Part shown: piece by piece, positions 1-7,965 of the stretch
Layout: each line of letters starts with the position of its first letter
Position numbering within the stretch: position 1 is the stretch's first letter
Assembly (NCBI RefSeq): GCF_001550375.1
Contig: NZ_LRTR01000287.1
Span: 1-37,311, forward strand
DNA: 37,311 nt
From: Streptomyces europaeiscabiei
GTDB lineage: Bacteria > Actinomycetota > Actinomycetes > Streptomycetales > Streptomycetaceae
Direction: 5' to 3'
Notes under the pieces: generated by a model
Told to the model about the DNA's origin: nothing
What the model saw: only the letters and a program-made list of their open reading frames with translations
Database searches by the model: none
Program-made: the position numbers and the translations under genes

Positions 1-228
1 ACTCCGCCCCGGCTCGGCCGGCCCCGCCACCCGCAGGAGCGCAGTCGAGGGTTGACCACCGCGGCGCCGACGCCCGGTTCGCCACACCACCCCACACCAG
101 CCCCAGCGCCCCCGCGCCCTCCCCGCACCCCTCCCCACCCCGTACTCCACGTCACCTTCGTGCGATCCGACAAACCCCTGCCGTCCCACTCTTCGGAAGC
201 CCCCACAAAGCCACCCGCCCCCTGCGGC
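1..228. other. Upstream region of purD, no gene seen
   Basis: I see no convincing coding sequence here. The stretch is C-rich, and the only structured element I can support is the -10-like hexamer directly before purD, listed separately. Confidence 0.5.
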
Positions 229-241
229 TAGGCTGACACCG
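229..241 (+). promoter_or_regulatory. Candidate leaderless purD promoter (-10 TAGGCT)
   Basis: TAGGCT at 229-234 fits the actinobacterial -10 pattern TANNNT. It ends six bases before the GTG of purD, so transcription would start at or next to the start codon. No Shine-Dalgarno sequence precedes the GTG, which agrees with a leaderless mRNA. No clear TTGAC-type -35 is present. Inferred from sequence only. Confidence 0.45.
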
Positions 242-1491
242 TGAAGGTCCTCGTCATTGGTACCGGTGCCCGTGAGCACGCGCTGTGCCGTTCGCTGTCC
301 CTCGACTCCGATGTCACCGTCCACTGCGCGCCCGGCAACGCGGGCACCGCGGAGGTGGCCGAGTCGCACCCGGTCGACGCGCTCGACGGCGCCGCCGTGA
401 CCGCGCTGGCCACGCGGCTGGAGGCCGACCTGGTGATCGTGGGGCCGGAGGCCCCGCTGGTCGCGGGTGTCGCCGACGCCGTGCGCGCGGCGGGCATCCC
501 GGTGTTCGGTCCGTCCGGTGAGGCCGCGCAACTGGAGGGCTCCAAGGCCTTCGCCAAGGAGGTCATGGCCGGGGCCGGCGTGCCCACCGCGCGGTCGTAC
601 GTCTGCACCACAGCCGAGGAGATCGACGAGGCGCTGGACGCCTTCGGCGCGCCGTACGTCGTGAAGGACGACGGGCTCGCGGCCGGCAAGGGCGTCGTCG
701 TGACGGCGGACCTCGCCGAGGCCCGTGAGCACGCGCTCGCCTGCGGCCGGGTCGTCATCGAGGAGTTCCTGGACGGCCCCGAGGTCTCCCTCTTCGCCAT
801 CACCGACGGTGTGACCGTCGTCCCGCTCCAGCCCGCGCAGGACTTCAAGCGCGCGCTCGACGGCGACGAGGGCCCCAACACCGGCGGCATGGGTGCGTAC
901 TCGCCGCTCCCGTGGGCCGACCCGAAGCTGGTCGACGAGGTCCTGGAGACCGTGCTGCAGCCGACGGTCGACGAGATGCGGCGTCGCGGCACCCCGTTCT
1001 CCGGTCTGCTCTACGCGGGCCTGGCGATCACCGGCCGAGGCGTACGGGTGATCGAGTTCAACGCGCGGTTCGGTGACCCGGAGACCCAGGTCGTCCTCGC
1101 CCGCCTCAAGACCCCGCTGGCCGGTGTCCTGCTCGCAGCCGCCAACGGCACGCTCGGCGACCTCGAACCCCTCCGGTGGAGCGGCGACGCGGCCGTCACC
1201 GTGGTCGTGGCCTCGCACAACTACCCGGGCACGCCGCGCACCGGCGACCCCATCACGGGCCTCGACGAGGTCGCCGCCGTGGACGCCCCGCACGCGTACG
1301 TCCTGCACGCCGGCACCAAGCGCGCCGGTGACGACGTCGTCAGCGCCGGCGGCCGCGTCCTCTCCGTCACGGCGACCGGCAAGGACCTCACCGAGGCCCG
1401 CGACCGGGCCTACACCGCCGTCGCCCGCATCGGCCTCGACGGCTCCCAGCACCGTGCGGACATCGCGGCGAAGGCGGCGGCCGAGGCGTGA
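241..1491 (+). CDS. purD: Phosphoribosylamine-glycine ligase (GARS)
   Basis: This cytoplasmic enzyme joins 5-phosphoribosylamine and glycine, with ATP hydrolysis, to give GAR, the second step of de novo purine synthesis. The 416-residue product is of normal length for monofunctional PurD. It shows the N-terminal glycine-rich segment [13 protein letters not shown], the GPEAPLVAG segment, and the ATP-grasp motifs [21 protein letters not shown] and [12 protein letters not shown]. The GTG start at 241 lacks a ribosome binding site but follows a -10 box by six bases, suggesting leaderless translation. It is monocistronic here; the other pur genes lie in separate units downstream. Identification is very secure. 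Confidence 0.97.
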   Translation: MKVLVIGTGAREHALCRSLSLDSDVTVHCAPGNAGTAEVAESHPVDALDGAAVTALATRLEADLVIVGPEAPLVAGVADAVRAAGIPVFGPSGEAAQLEGSKAFAKEVMAGAGVPTARSYVCTTAEEIDEALDAFGAPYVVKDDGLAAGKGVVVTADLAEAREHALACGRVVIEEFLDGPEVSLFAITDGVTVVPLQPAQDFKRALDGDEGPNTGGMGAYSPLPWADPKLVDEVLETVLQPTVDEMRRRGTPFSGLLYAGLAITGRGVRVIEFNARFGDPETQVVLARLKTPLAGVLLAAANGTLGDLEPLRWSGDAAVTVVVASHNYPGTPRTGDPITGLDEVAAVDAPHAYVLHAGTKRAGDDVVSAGGRVLSVTATGKDLTEARDRAYTAVARIGLDGSQHRADIAAKAAAEA

Positions 1492-1941
1492 CCGACTGAC
1501 GGCCGGCTTTCCACGCCCCTCGCGCCCTTCCGCACGCATCTCCACGCATCCATACGCATCCGCCCCCTTCGCGACATCCGCATGCGAAGCACCAGCAACG
1601 GGTACGAACCCCAGGCCCCGGAATCCCACGGAGACCCCCAGGAACCCCTGGAAAATCCGCCGGAATCCGGGGCCCGATCCTTGCCCAGCGTCATTCACCT
1701 CTCCCCAAAGCCATTCCATCGAGTGAGCGATGGCCTATCCGGCTGACGGCGGCCGGGGCCCCAACTAGGGTGCGGCGCAAGTGTTCCGGCACTTGGCCCA
1801 CCGGCATTGCGATGTCGGTGGGCGGTGCCACAGTGGGGGAGTGAGCAACGTCAGGGCATTCGGCGATGGCCACTGTGACGAGCAGTCGTCGCAGGCGTCG
1901 CGGTGTGCGCCGCACGGGACAGCAGGGGGTGACGTCGGGCC
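1492..1941 (+). other. purD-to-membrane-protein intergenic region
   Basis: About 450 bases without a recognisable conserved gene. The first half (1500-1700) is rich in CC/GG runs with no clear structure. The second half holds a good promoter candidate (1743-1771), a CAAGTG-N6-CACTTG inverted repeat (1778-1795), a hairpin GCCCACCG/CGGTGGGC (1796-1823), and a possible 34-codon GTG reading frame (1841-1945) whose stop overlaps the next gene start. Confidence 0.5.
1743..1771 (+). promoter_or_regulatory. Promoter candidate for the M48-like membrane protein
   Basis: CTGACG (1743-1748) and TAGGGT (1766-1771) are separated by 17 bases, close to the vegetative (HrdB-type) consensus. The expected start is near 1778, exactly where the perfect inverted repeat CAAGTG-N6-CACTTG (1778-1795) begins. 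A repressor bound there would block initiation. Inferred from sequence only. Confidence 0.5.
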
Positions 1942-4092
1942 GTGACCGGTATGGCAGGTGGTGAGGAGGCGGGCGTGCAGGCCGCGCGCGCCCGGGCTCT
2001 CGCCGTGCTGCGTGTCCGCAGCAGGGCGCTGGCCGTGGCAGTGCTGCCCGCGGCGGTCGCCGTCGTCCTGCTGGTCGGTGGGTCGACCGGCCGTCTGACC
2101 GGCGCGGGCTGGTCCCTGGCGAGCCGGGTCGTGTCCGGCCTCGCCGTCGTCGTGCTGCTGGCCGCCGCGGGCATCGCGCTCGTCGTCGCCCGCTCCAGGC
2201 CCGCCGTGAGCCCCACGGTGCCGGTCACCGAGGCGTCCGCGCCCGATCTCTACCGCCTGGTCCGCGACCTGGCCGACCGCCTCGACGTCCCGCCCCCCTC
2301 CGCGATAGCGCTCACCCCGGACTGCGACAGCTGGCTGGAGGACCGCACCCACCCCTCCCACAACCCGCCCGCCACGCCCCGGCCCACCCACTCCTCGACC
2401 GACGGGGCCGACGCGGTGGGCGGCCCCGGTGGCGAGCGGGCCGACGAGATGGCGGGTGCCGGCGGATCGTTGTCCGGACCGCAGTCCCGTCTGCAGTCCG
2501 GTCCGGAGCCAGGACTCTCCTCCCACGGGCGGCACCGTGCGCCCGTCGCCCCCGTGCTCGTCATCGGCTCGCCCTTCCTGTGGTGGATGCGGGTCGGTGA
2601 GCTACGAGCGGTGCTGGCACCGGTCGTCGCGGGTACGGGACCGTCGGCGCACCCGGACATAGCCGCGGCCCGTCGCTTCGTGCGCGGGCTGGACGCCGCC
2701 GTGGCCGTCAGCTCGGCCCCGACGCGCGGCCCGGTCGTCCGTACGGTGCTGGCCGGTGTCGGCTGGGTCACCCGGCTGCTCCTGCGCGGCTGCCGGGGGC
2801 ACGCGGCCGAGATGGAGCGCGGGGTCGCCGCGGCGGCGGCCGAGCGCGCACAGGCTGTGGACTACGGTCTGCGGATCGTCGCGCAGGAGCAGGTCGGCCT
2901 GGCCTACGCGGGCTGGGACCGTCTCCTCACCCGGGTCGCGCTGCCCGCGTGGCGGATGGGCCGCTGGCCGTCCCGCCTGGACGCGGGTGTCGTCGCCGCG
3001 CTCACGGAGCTGTCCCGCCGCGACCGTCTCGCCGAGGGCTTCGCCTCCCGCCTGGGCGAGCGCCCCGCCTGCGACCTCCTCGAAGAGCCCGGCACGGTCG
3101 ACGAGGCCACGTCCCTCCTCGCCGCCCGCCTCTTCCACGGCGGCCCCGCCGAGTCCGGCCCCGACTGGTCCCCGGTCGACTGGCACGAGTACCCGGACGA
3201 GGTCGTCGACCGTAAATGGCGCACCGACGCGGCCCGCCTCCACCGCGTCCTCGACACCCTGGGCGTCCGCCACACGACGAGCGACCGCACCACCGACCCG
3301 ACCGGCCCGGCCCTCGGCGGCCCCACCCTCTCCCGCGTACTGAACCACCTGACCACCCCGCCCCTCGCCCCGGGCGCCCCCGCCGACAGCGAGCCGCGCC
3401 CGCGAACCGCCGAAGGCCCCGAGCCGGGCACCGAAGCCGCCGGCCAGCCGCTTCCCGAAGCCCCCGCCACCCCCGAGCCGCTTCCCGAAGCCCCTCAAGG
3501 CCGAAAGCCGGGGCACGAGCACAACCCGGCCCACGAGCCGGACGGGCACCACATATCCCTTCGTGACGACGGCGACGGCGACGGCGACGGCGACGATGAC
3601 GGTGACGGTGACGGCCGTGACGGCGTCGACGGCCATGACTGCGGCGACGGCGACGACGGTGACGAACCCGGTCTCGCCAACGCCCGGTCCGCCGCTCTCG
3701 CCGTCGCGTTGACCGCCGAGCTGGCGCGGGAGGAGGAGGCGGCCCCGGCCGCCGTGACCACCGCGGCCGGTGGAGCCGAGACGCAGGGGCCGGACCGGGC
3801 GCTGTGGGACGACGGGCTGCTGCCGCTGTTCCCCATGCAGCCGCCCCGCACGGGCCGCGAGCTGCTGACGGAGCACGTCGCCGCGATGGTCTGCTGCGCG
3901 GCGATGGACACCGCGGGCGCGACCCCGGGCCTGGACTGGCTGGACGGCCCCTCCCTCCTCGTCGACGGCGTACGGGCGGCCGACCTCGCCCCCCGCGTCC
4001 TGACCCTCGTGGAGGACGGCGACCCCGCCCCCCTGCGCGACTGGCTCAGCCGCCTCGGGGTCCGCCCGGAGAAACCGGTCCGCCTGGTCTGA
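1942..4092 (+). CDS. Membrane protein, M48/HtpX-like but lacking HEXXH
   Basis: A 716-residue protein with two membrane helices near the N terminus (about residues 28-46 and 62-84). The segment APDLYRLVRDLADRLDVPPP (100-119) and the stretch around IGSPFLWWMRVGELRAVLAP (208-227) resemble the layout of M48 (HtpX-type) membrane metallopeptidases. However, the zinc motif HEXXH expected after ELRAVLA is absent (here PVVAG), so it is probably not an active protease. Residues about 135-200 and 450-590 are low-complexity inserts, including PLPEAP repeats and an Asp-Gly run. GTG 1942 is the longest start. GTG 1975, preceded by GAGGAGG, has a much better ribosome binding site and may be the true start. 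The M48 link is inference. Confidence 0.7.
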   Translation: MTGMAGGEEAGVQAARARALAVLRVRSRALAVAVLPAAVAVVLLVGGSTGRLTGAGWSLASRVVSGLAVVVLLAAAGIALVVARSRPAVSPTVPVTEASAPDLYRLVRDLADRLDVPPPSAIALTPDCDSWLEDRTHPSHNPPATPRPTHSSTDGADAVGGPGGERADEMAGAGGSLSGPQSRLQSGPEPGLSSHGRHRAPVAPVLVIGSPFLWWMRVGELRAVLAPVVAGTGPSAHPDIAAARRFVRGLDAAVAVSSAPTRGPVVRTVLAGVGWVTRLLLRGCRGHAAEMERGVAAAAAERAQAVDYGLRIVAQEQVGLAYAGWDRLLTRVALPAWRMGRWPSRLDAGVVAALTELSRRDRLAEGFASRLGERPACDLLEEPGTVDEATSLLAARLFHGGPAESGPDWSPVDWHEYPDEVVDRKWRTDAARLHRVLDTLGVRHTTSDRTTDPTGPALGGPTLSRVLNHLTTPPLAPGAPADSEPRPRTAEGPEPGTEAAGQPLPEAPATPEPLPEAPQGRKPGHEHNPAHEPDGHHISLRDDGDGDGDGDDDGDGDGRDGVDGHDCGDGDDGDEPGLANARSAALAVALTAELAREEEAAPAAVTTAAGGAETQGPDRALWDDGLLPLFPMQPPRTGRELLTEHVAAMVCCAAMDTAGATPGLDWLDGPSLLVDGVRAADLAPRVLTLVEDGDPAPLRDWLSRLGVRPEKPVRLV
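3565..3667 (+). repeat. Asp-Gly coding microsatellite (GACGGC/GACGGT hexamers)
   Basis: Imperfect hexamer repeats encode a run of alternating Asp and Gly with a few Arg, Val, His and Cys interruptions inside the M48-like membrane protein. Such in-frame hexamers can expand or shrink by slippage without a frameshift. The run resembles calcium-binding D-G repeats superficially but lacks the spacing of an RTX nonapeptide. Confidence 0.7.
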
Positions 4093-4188
4093 CCGCCACC
4101 GCCCACCAGCCCACCAGCCCGGCCGCCACCGCCCACCAGCCCGGCCGCCACCGCCCGCCAGCCCGGCCGGCCCAGACCACCAGCCCGG
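4093..4188. repeat. 22-bp tandem repeat just after a stop codon
   Basis: Directly after the stop of the M48-like gene there are about four copies of a 22-base unit of the form CCGCCACCGCCCACCAGCCC+GG. Units start at 4123, 4145 and 4167; the first copy (4093-4122) carries an extra eight bases. The third and fourth units diverge. It is not a hairpin and not CRISPR-like because there are no unique spacers. Confidence 0.75.
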
Positions 4189-4475
4189 CCGACCCGACCA
4201 CCCCGCCTCGACCGTCCGGTCCCGTGCAGTGCCGTCCGTCTCGTCCAGTGCCGTCCCGACCAGCCACAACACCCCACGACCACCGCCGATCACCCACACC
4301 CGGCCCCCCGGCTCACCCCGGCTCTCCCAACTCCCCATCCGGATCACACCGTTCCACTCTTGCCGATTCGCGACGAACGGTGACGGAGCGCGTGCGTAAT
4401 GTGATGTGCTGGGACCGATCGCGTACGTAGCAAGGGCTTGCGACAGCTCGCGGGGGACGAGGGAGGGGAGAACTC
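4189..4475 (+). other. Upstream region of the dimethylformamidase-like gene
   Basis: No gene is seen here. After the tandem repeat the sequence is C-rich to about 4340, then becomes more balanced and probably holds the promoter. CCGTTC...GAACGG arms flank TTGCCG near 4350-4380. A strong ribosome binding site, GGGAGGGGAG, sits just before the ATG at 4476. No promoter could be assigned firmly. Confidence 0.4.
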
Positions 4476-5981
4476 ATGGGCTCGGAGCACCACCAGATCC
4501 GCCGTTGGGAATCGGGCGCCCTCGCCCACGCCGTGACGGACCCTTTCGGTCAGGGCCCGGTGCCCTGGCTGCGGGGCAATGTGACGTACTTCGACGACAC
4601 CGGCCACGTGGTCCCCTGGTATGTGGAGCCCGGCCCGCCCGAGCCCCGCGCACCGGCCAAAGGCGCCCGCGTCCCCGCCCCCCGTACCCCGCCGGGCCCT
4701 CGCTCCGCCGACGACGTGCACCGCCAGATCAAGGGGTTCACGGCGACCGGAGCGGCCGCTCCCGGCCAGTCCATCGACTTCCACATCACCGTGGACCCGC
4801 CCCAGGAATTCGGCGTCGACATCTACCGCATCGGCCACTTCAGCGGCGACGGCGCGGCGAAGATCACCACCAGCCCCCGCCTGTCCGGCATCGTCCAGCC
4901 CCCGCCCCTCACGGCCGACCGCACGGTCTCCTGTCACCACTGGTGGCTCTCCTGGCGGCTGCAGATCCCGAGCTACTGGAACGTCGGCGCGTACGTGGCG
5001 GTCCTGACCACCGCCGACGGCTACCGCTCCCACGTGCCGTTCACCATCCGCGACGACCGCCCGGCCGACCTGCTGCTCCTGCTCCCGGACATCACCTGGC
5101 AGGCGTACAACCTGTACCCGGAGGACGGCCGCACCGGCGCCAGCCTCTACCACGCCTGGGACGAGGACGGCCGGCTGCTCGGCGAGTCCGACGCCGCGAC
5201 GACCGTCTCCTTCGACCGTCCGTACGCCGGCGCCGGCCTCCCTCTCCACGTCGGCCACGCCTACGACTTCATCCGCTGGGCCGAGCGCTACGGCTACGAC
5301 CTCGCCTACGCCGACGCCCGCGACCTGCACTCCGGCCGCGTCGACCCCAGCCGCTACCGGGGGCTGGTCTTCCCGGGCCACGACGAGTACTGGTCGCCGC
5401 AGATGCGCCGCACCACCGAACTCGCCCGTGACAGCGGCACCTCGCTGGTCTTCCTCTCCTCCAACACCATGTACTGGCAGGTGGAGCTGGGCCCGTCCCC
5501 GTCAGGTGTCCCCGACCGCCTCCTCACCTGCCGAAAACGCCGGGGCCCCGGCAAACCCGCACTGTGGCGCGAGATCGACCGCCCCGAGCAGCAGTTGATG
5601 GGCATCCAGTACGAGGGCCGGGTCCCCGAACCACACCCCCTGGTCGTGCGCAACGCCGACCACTGGCTCTGGGACGCGACCGGCGCCCACGAGAACGACG
5701 AGCTGGCAGGCATGGTCGCCGGCGAGGCCGACCGCTACTTCCCGCGCACCCCGCTCCCCGAGCACCAGGGCCGCATCCTCCTCGCCCACTCCCCGTACCG
5801 GGACAGCGGCGACGCCCTCCGCCATCAGGAGACGTCCCTGTACCGGGCCCCCTCCGGCGCCTGGGTCTTCGCATCCGGAACGTTCGCCTGGTCCCCGGCC
5901 CTGGACCGTCCGGGCCACGTAGACACCCGGGTCCAGCGGGCCACCGCAAACCTCCTGGACCGCATCTGCAAACGCGACTGA
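4476..5981 (+). CDS. N,N-dimethylformamidase large-subunit-like protein
   Basis: A 501-residue protein matching the family named after the beta (large) subunit of N,N-dimethylformamidase, an iron-dependent amidohydrolase that splits dimethylformamide into dimethylamine and formate. Visible family features are FHITVDPPQEFGVDIYRIGHF (about 106-126), PDITWQAYNLYPEDG, and the glutamine-amidotransferase-like stretch FPGHDEYWSPQMR (about 299-311). It lacks a signal peptide. Classical DMFase large subunits are longer and pair with a small subunit; none is encoded nearby, so the substrate is unknown. The start is well supported by GGGAGGGGAG upstream. It lies alone between purine genes with no obvious functional link. 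Family assignment is good; enzymatic function is inferred. Confidence 0.8.
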   Translation: MGSEHHQIRRWESGALAHAVTDPFGQGPVPWLRGNVTYFDDTGHVVPWYVEPGPPEPRAPAKGARVPAPRTPPGPRSADDVHRQIKGFTATGAAAPGQSIDFHITVDPPQEFGVDIYRIGHFSGDGAAKITTSPRLSGIVQPPPLTADRTVSCHHWWLSWRLQIPSYWNVGAYVAVLTTADGYRSHVPFTIRDDRPADLLLLLPDITWQAYNLYPEDGRTGASLYHAWDEDGRLLGESDAATTVSFDRPYAGAGLPLHVGHAYDFIRWAERYGYDLAYADARDLHSGRVDPSRYRGLVFPGHDEYWSPQMRRTTELARDSGTSLVFLSSNTMYWQVELGPSPSGVPDRLLTCRKRRGPGKPALWREIDRPEQQLMGIQYEGRVPEPHPLVVRNADHWLWDATGAHENDELAGMVAGEADRYFPRTPLPEHQGRILLAHSPYRDSGDALRHQETSLYRAPSGAWVFASGTFAWSPALDRPGHVDTRVQRATANLLDRICKRD

Positions 5982-6066
5982 GCCCAGTGAGCGCAACCCC
6001 TGGCCAAGATCGGTTGCCCGCGTACGGGAGAATCGAGCCACTTGGACATCACCACGGGGAGGAACC

Positions 6067-6966
6067 GTGTCCGGATTCGTAGAAAAGCCCGAGCCGATCC
6101 AGGTTCCGGGCCTGGTGCATCTGCACACCGGCAAGGTGCGCGAGCTGTACCAGAACGAGGCGGGCGACCTCGTGATGGTCGCCAGCGACCGAACGTCCGC
6201 GTTCGACTGGGTACTGCCGACGGAGATCCCCGACAAGGGGCGCGTCCTCACGCAGCTGTCCCTCTGGTGGTTCGACCAGCTCGCCGACCTGGTCCCGAAC
6301 CACGTCCTGAGCACCGAACTCCCGCCGGGTGCCCCCGCCGACTGGGCGGGCCGCACCCTGATCTGCAAGTCGCTCAAGATGGTCCCGGTGGAGGCCGTGG
6401 CCCGCGGCTACCTCACCGGCTCGGGCCTCGTCGAGTACCGCGAGAGCCGTACGGTCTGCGGCCTCGCCCTCCCCGAGGGCCTGGTCGACGGCTCGGAGCT
6501 GCCCGCGCCGATCTTCACCCCGGCCACCAAGGCCGCCGTCGGCGAGCACGACGAGAACGTGTCGTACGAGGAGGTCGCCCGCCAGGTCGGCGCGGAGACC
6601 GCCGCCCAGCTGCGCCAGACGACTCTCGCCGTGTACGGCCGCGCCCGGGACATCGCCCGTGACCGGGGCATCATCCTGGCCGACACCAAGTTCGAGTTCG
6701 GCTTCGAGGGCGACATCCTGGTCCTCGCCGACGAGGTCCTCACCCCGGACTCGTCCCGCTTCTGGCCGGCCGACCTGTGGGAGCCGGGCCGTGCCCAGCA
6801 GTCCTTCGACAAGCAGTTCGTCCGCGACTGGCTGACCTCGGACGCCTCCGGCTGGGACCGCGCGAGCGAGCAGCCCCCGCCGCCGCTGCCCGAGGAGATC
6901 GTCGCCGCGACCCGCGCCAAGTACGTGGAGGCGTACGAGCGTCTGACGGGCACGGGCTGGCGCTAG
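6067..6966 (+). CDS. purC: SAICAR synthase
   Basis: Phosphoribosylaminoimidazole-succinocarboxamide synthase condenses CAIR with aspartate using ATP in de novo purine synthesis. The 299-residue length and motifs fit the PurC family: KVRELY near the N terminus, SDRTSAFDWVLPTEIPDKG (about 41-59), VEAVARGYLTGSGLVEY, and DTKFEFGF in the C-terminal half. The GTG start is chosen because GGGGAGGAA precedes it by a few bases. It follows the dimethylformamidase-like gene by 85 bases and appears to be its own transcription unit. The 260 bases after its stop carry no gene. Confidence 0.96.
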   Translation: MSGFVEKPEPIQVPGLVHLHTGKVRELYQNEAGDLVMVASDRTSAFDWVLPTEIPDKGRVLTQLSLWWFDQLADLVPNHVLSTELPPGAPADWAGRTLICKSLKMVPVEAVARGYLTGSGLVEYRESRTVCGLALPEGLVDGSELPAPIFTPATKAAVGEHDENVSYEEVARQVGAETAAQLRQTTLAVYGRARDIARDRGIILADTKFEFGFEGDILVLADEVLTPDSSRFWPADLWEPGRAQQSFDKQFVRDWLTSDASGWDRASEQPPPPLPEEIVAATRAKYVEAYERLTGTGWR

Positions 6967-7187
6967 TGCCGCGGCAGGCGACCTTCGCCCCGTCGCGACG
7001 CCCGGCACGCTTCCCACTGCCTTGAGGACGTGGGAGGTGCCGCCACTCGCCGCACCGGCCGAAGACCCGAGTACATCCAGTACAAGGGCCTTCGGCCGGC
7101 ACGCCGAGAGCACACACCGGACGCCGCCACTTCACGGGCAAACGCCTCCACGGGCAAACGCTGCCGGCCGTGGCACCAGGGAGGACG

Positions 7188-7223
7188 AAGAAGGCCCCGG
7201 TCCACTGGACCAGGGCCTTCTTT
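7188..7223 (-). terminator. Terminator of tRNA-Gly(GCC) copy 1
   Basis: Long stem with arms AAGAAGGCCCCGGTCCA and TGGACCAGGGCCTTCTT (one C/A mismatch), four bases beyond the tRNA 3' end. Because the arms begin with AAGAA and end with TTCTT it could act in both directions, also ending purC transcription. A near copy lies at 11335-11370. Confidence 0.85.
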
Positions 7224-7227
7224 CACG

Positions 7228-7300
7228 AGCGGACGACCAGGTTCGAACTGGCGACCTCAACCTTGGCAAGGTTGCGCTCTACCAACTGAGCTACGTCCGC
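7228..7300 (-). tRNA. tRNA-Gly (anticodon GCC), copy 1
   Basis: 73-nt cloverleaf read on the minus strand. The acceptor is GCGGACG/CGTCCGC with discriminator T (U). The anticodon stem CAACC/GGTTG encloses loop TTGCCAA, giving anticodon GCC. The T arm contains TTCGAAC. The 3' CCA is not encoded. The gene body is identical to the copy at 11375-11447. Confidence 0.97.
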
Positions 7301-7323
7301 GCTGCGCCGTGGCGCGAGGCCTA

Positions 7324-7965
7324 CTATACCCAACCTCGCTCCCGTGCGAGACGCACCGCCGCGTGCCGGTTCTCCACCCCGAGCTTGGACACGGCCGACG
7401 ACAGATAGTTCCGGACAGTCCCCTGGGACAGCGCGGCCCGCTCGGCGATCTCCGTGACGGGTGCCCCGTCGGCGGCGAGTTCCAGGACCTCGGCCTCCCG
7501 CGCGGTGAGCGGGGAGTCGCCGGAGGAGATCGCGTCGGCGGCCAACTCCGGATCCACATAACGGTTCCCCGCGTGGACGGCCCGGATGATCTCCGCGAGC
7601 CGTTGTGCGCTGACGGTCTTGGGGACGAACCCGCGCACACCTGCCGCCAGCGCCCGCTTGAGATGCCCCGGCCGACCGTGACCGGTGACGATCAGCACGC
7701 GGCAGCCCGGCAGTTCGGCCCGCAGCGATGTGGCGACCCTCACACCGTCCGCCCCCGGCATCTGCAGGTCCAGCACGGCCACATCCGGCTTGTGCGCCAT
7801 CGCCATCGCCAGCGCCTCCGGGCCGCTCGCCGCCTGCGCGACCACCACCAGGTCGTCCTCCAACCCCAGCAACGCGGCCAGCGCCCCCCGGATCAGATGC
7901 TCGTCGTCGGCGAGCAACAGCCGCACGGGCCGCCCGTCCGCCGCCGCCTCCGGTACGCCCGTCAT
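7324..7965 (-). CDS. NarL/LuxR-family response regulator
   Basis: A 213-residue two-component response regulator. The receiver domain (about 14-130) has the acidic pair ADDE, the phospho-acceptor Asp66 in VAVLDLQMPGADG, and the Lys of PKTVSA. A C-terminal LuxR-type helix-turn-helix (about 150-213) begins PLTAREAEVLELAADG. The start is ATG 7965, overlapping the kinase stop as ATGA, so translation is coupled to the kinase. It is the last gene of the operon and should be phosphorylated by that kinase. The likely target is the operon itself (see palindrome at 11260-11271), as in DesK/DesR-like systems that control neighbouring ABC exporters. Confidence 0.93.
   Translation of the reverse strand: MTGVPEAAADGRPVRLLLADDEHLIRGALAALLGLEDDLVVVAQAASGPEALAMAMAHKPDVAVLDLQMPGADGVRVATSLRAELPGCRVLIVTGHGRPGHLKRALAAGVRGFVPKTVSAQRLAEIIRAVHAGNRYVDPELAADAISSGDSPLTAREAEVLELAADGAPVTEIAERAALSQGTVRNYLSSAVSKLGVENRHAAVRLARERGWV

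Noticed and set aside
3565..3667. Asp-Gly run considered as an RTX or dockerin-type calcium site
   Set aside because: The spacing is simple alternation, not the GGXGXDXUX nonapeptide or a DxDxDG loop set.
4093..4188. Tandem repeat considered as a CRISPR array
   Set aside because: Units are contiguous without unique spacers, and no cas genes are near.
2602..4347. 581-codon minus-strand frame opposite the M48-like gene
   Set aside because: Gly/Arg/Val low-complexity product. The plus strand has the membrane segments and normal Streptomyces codon use.
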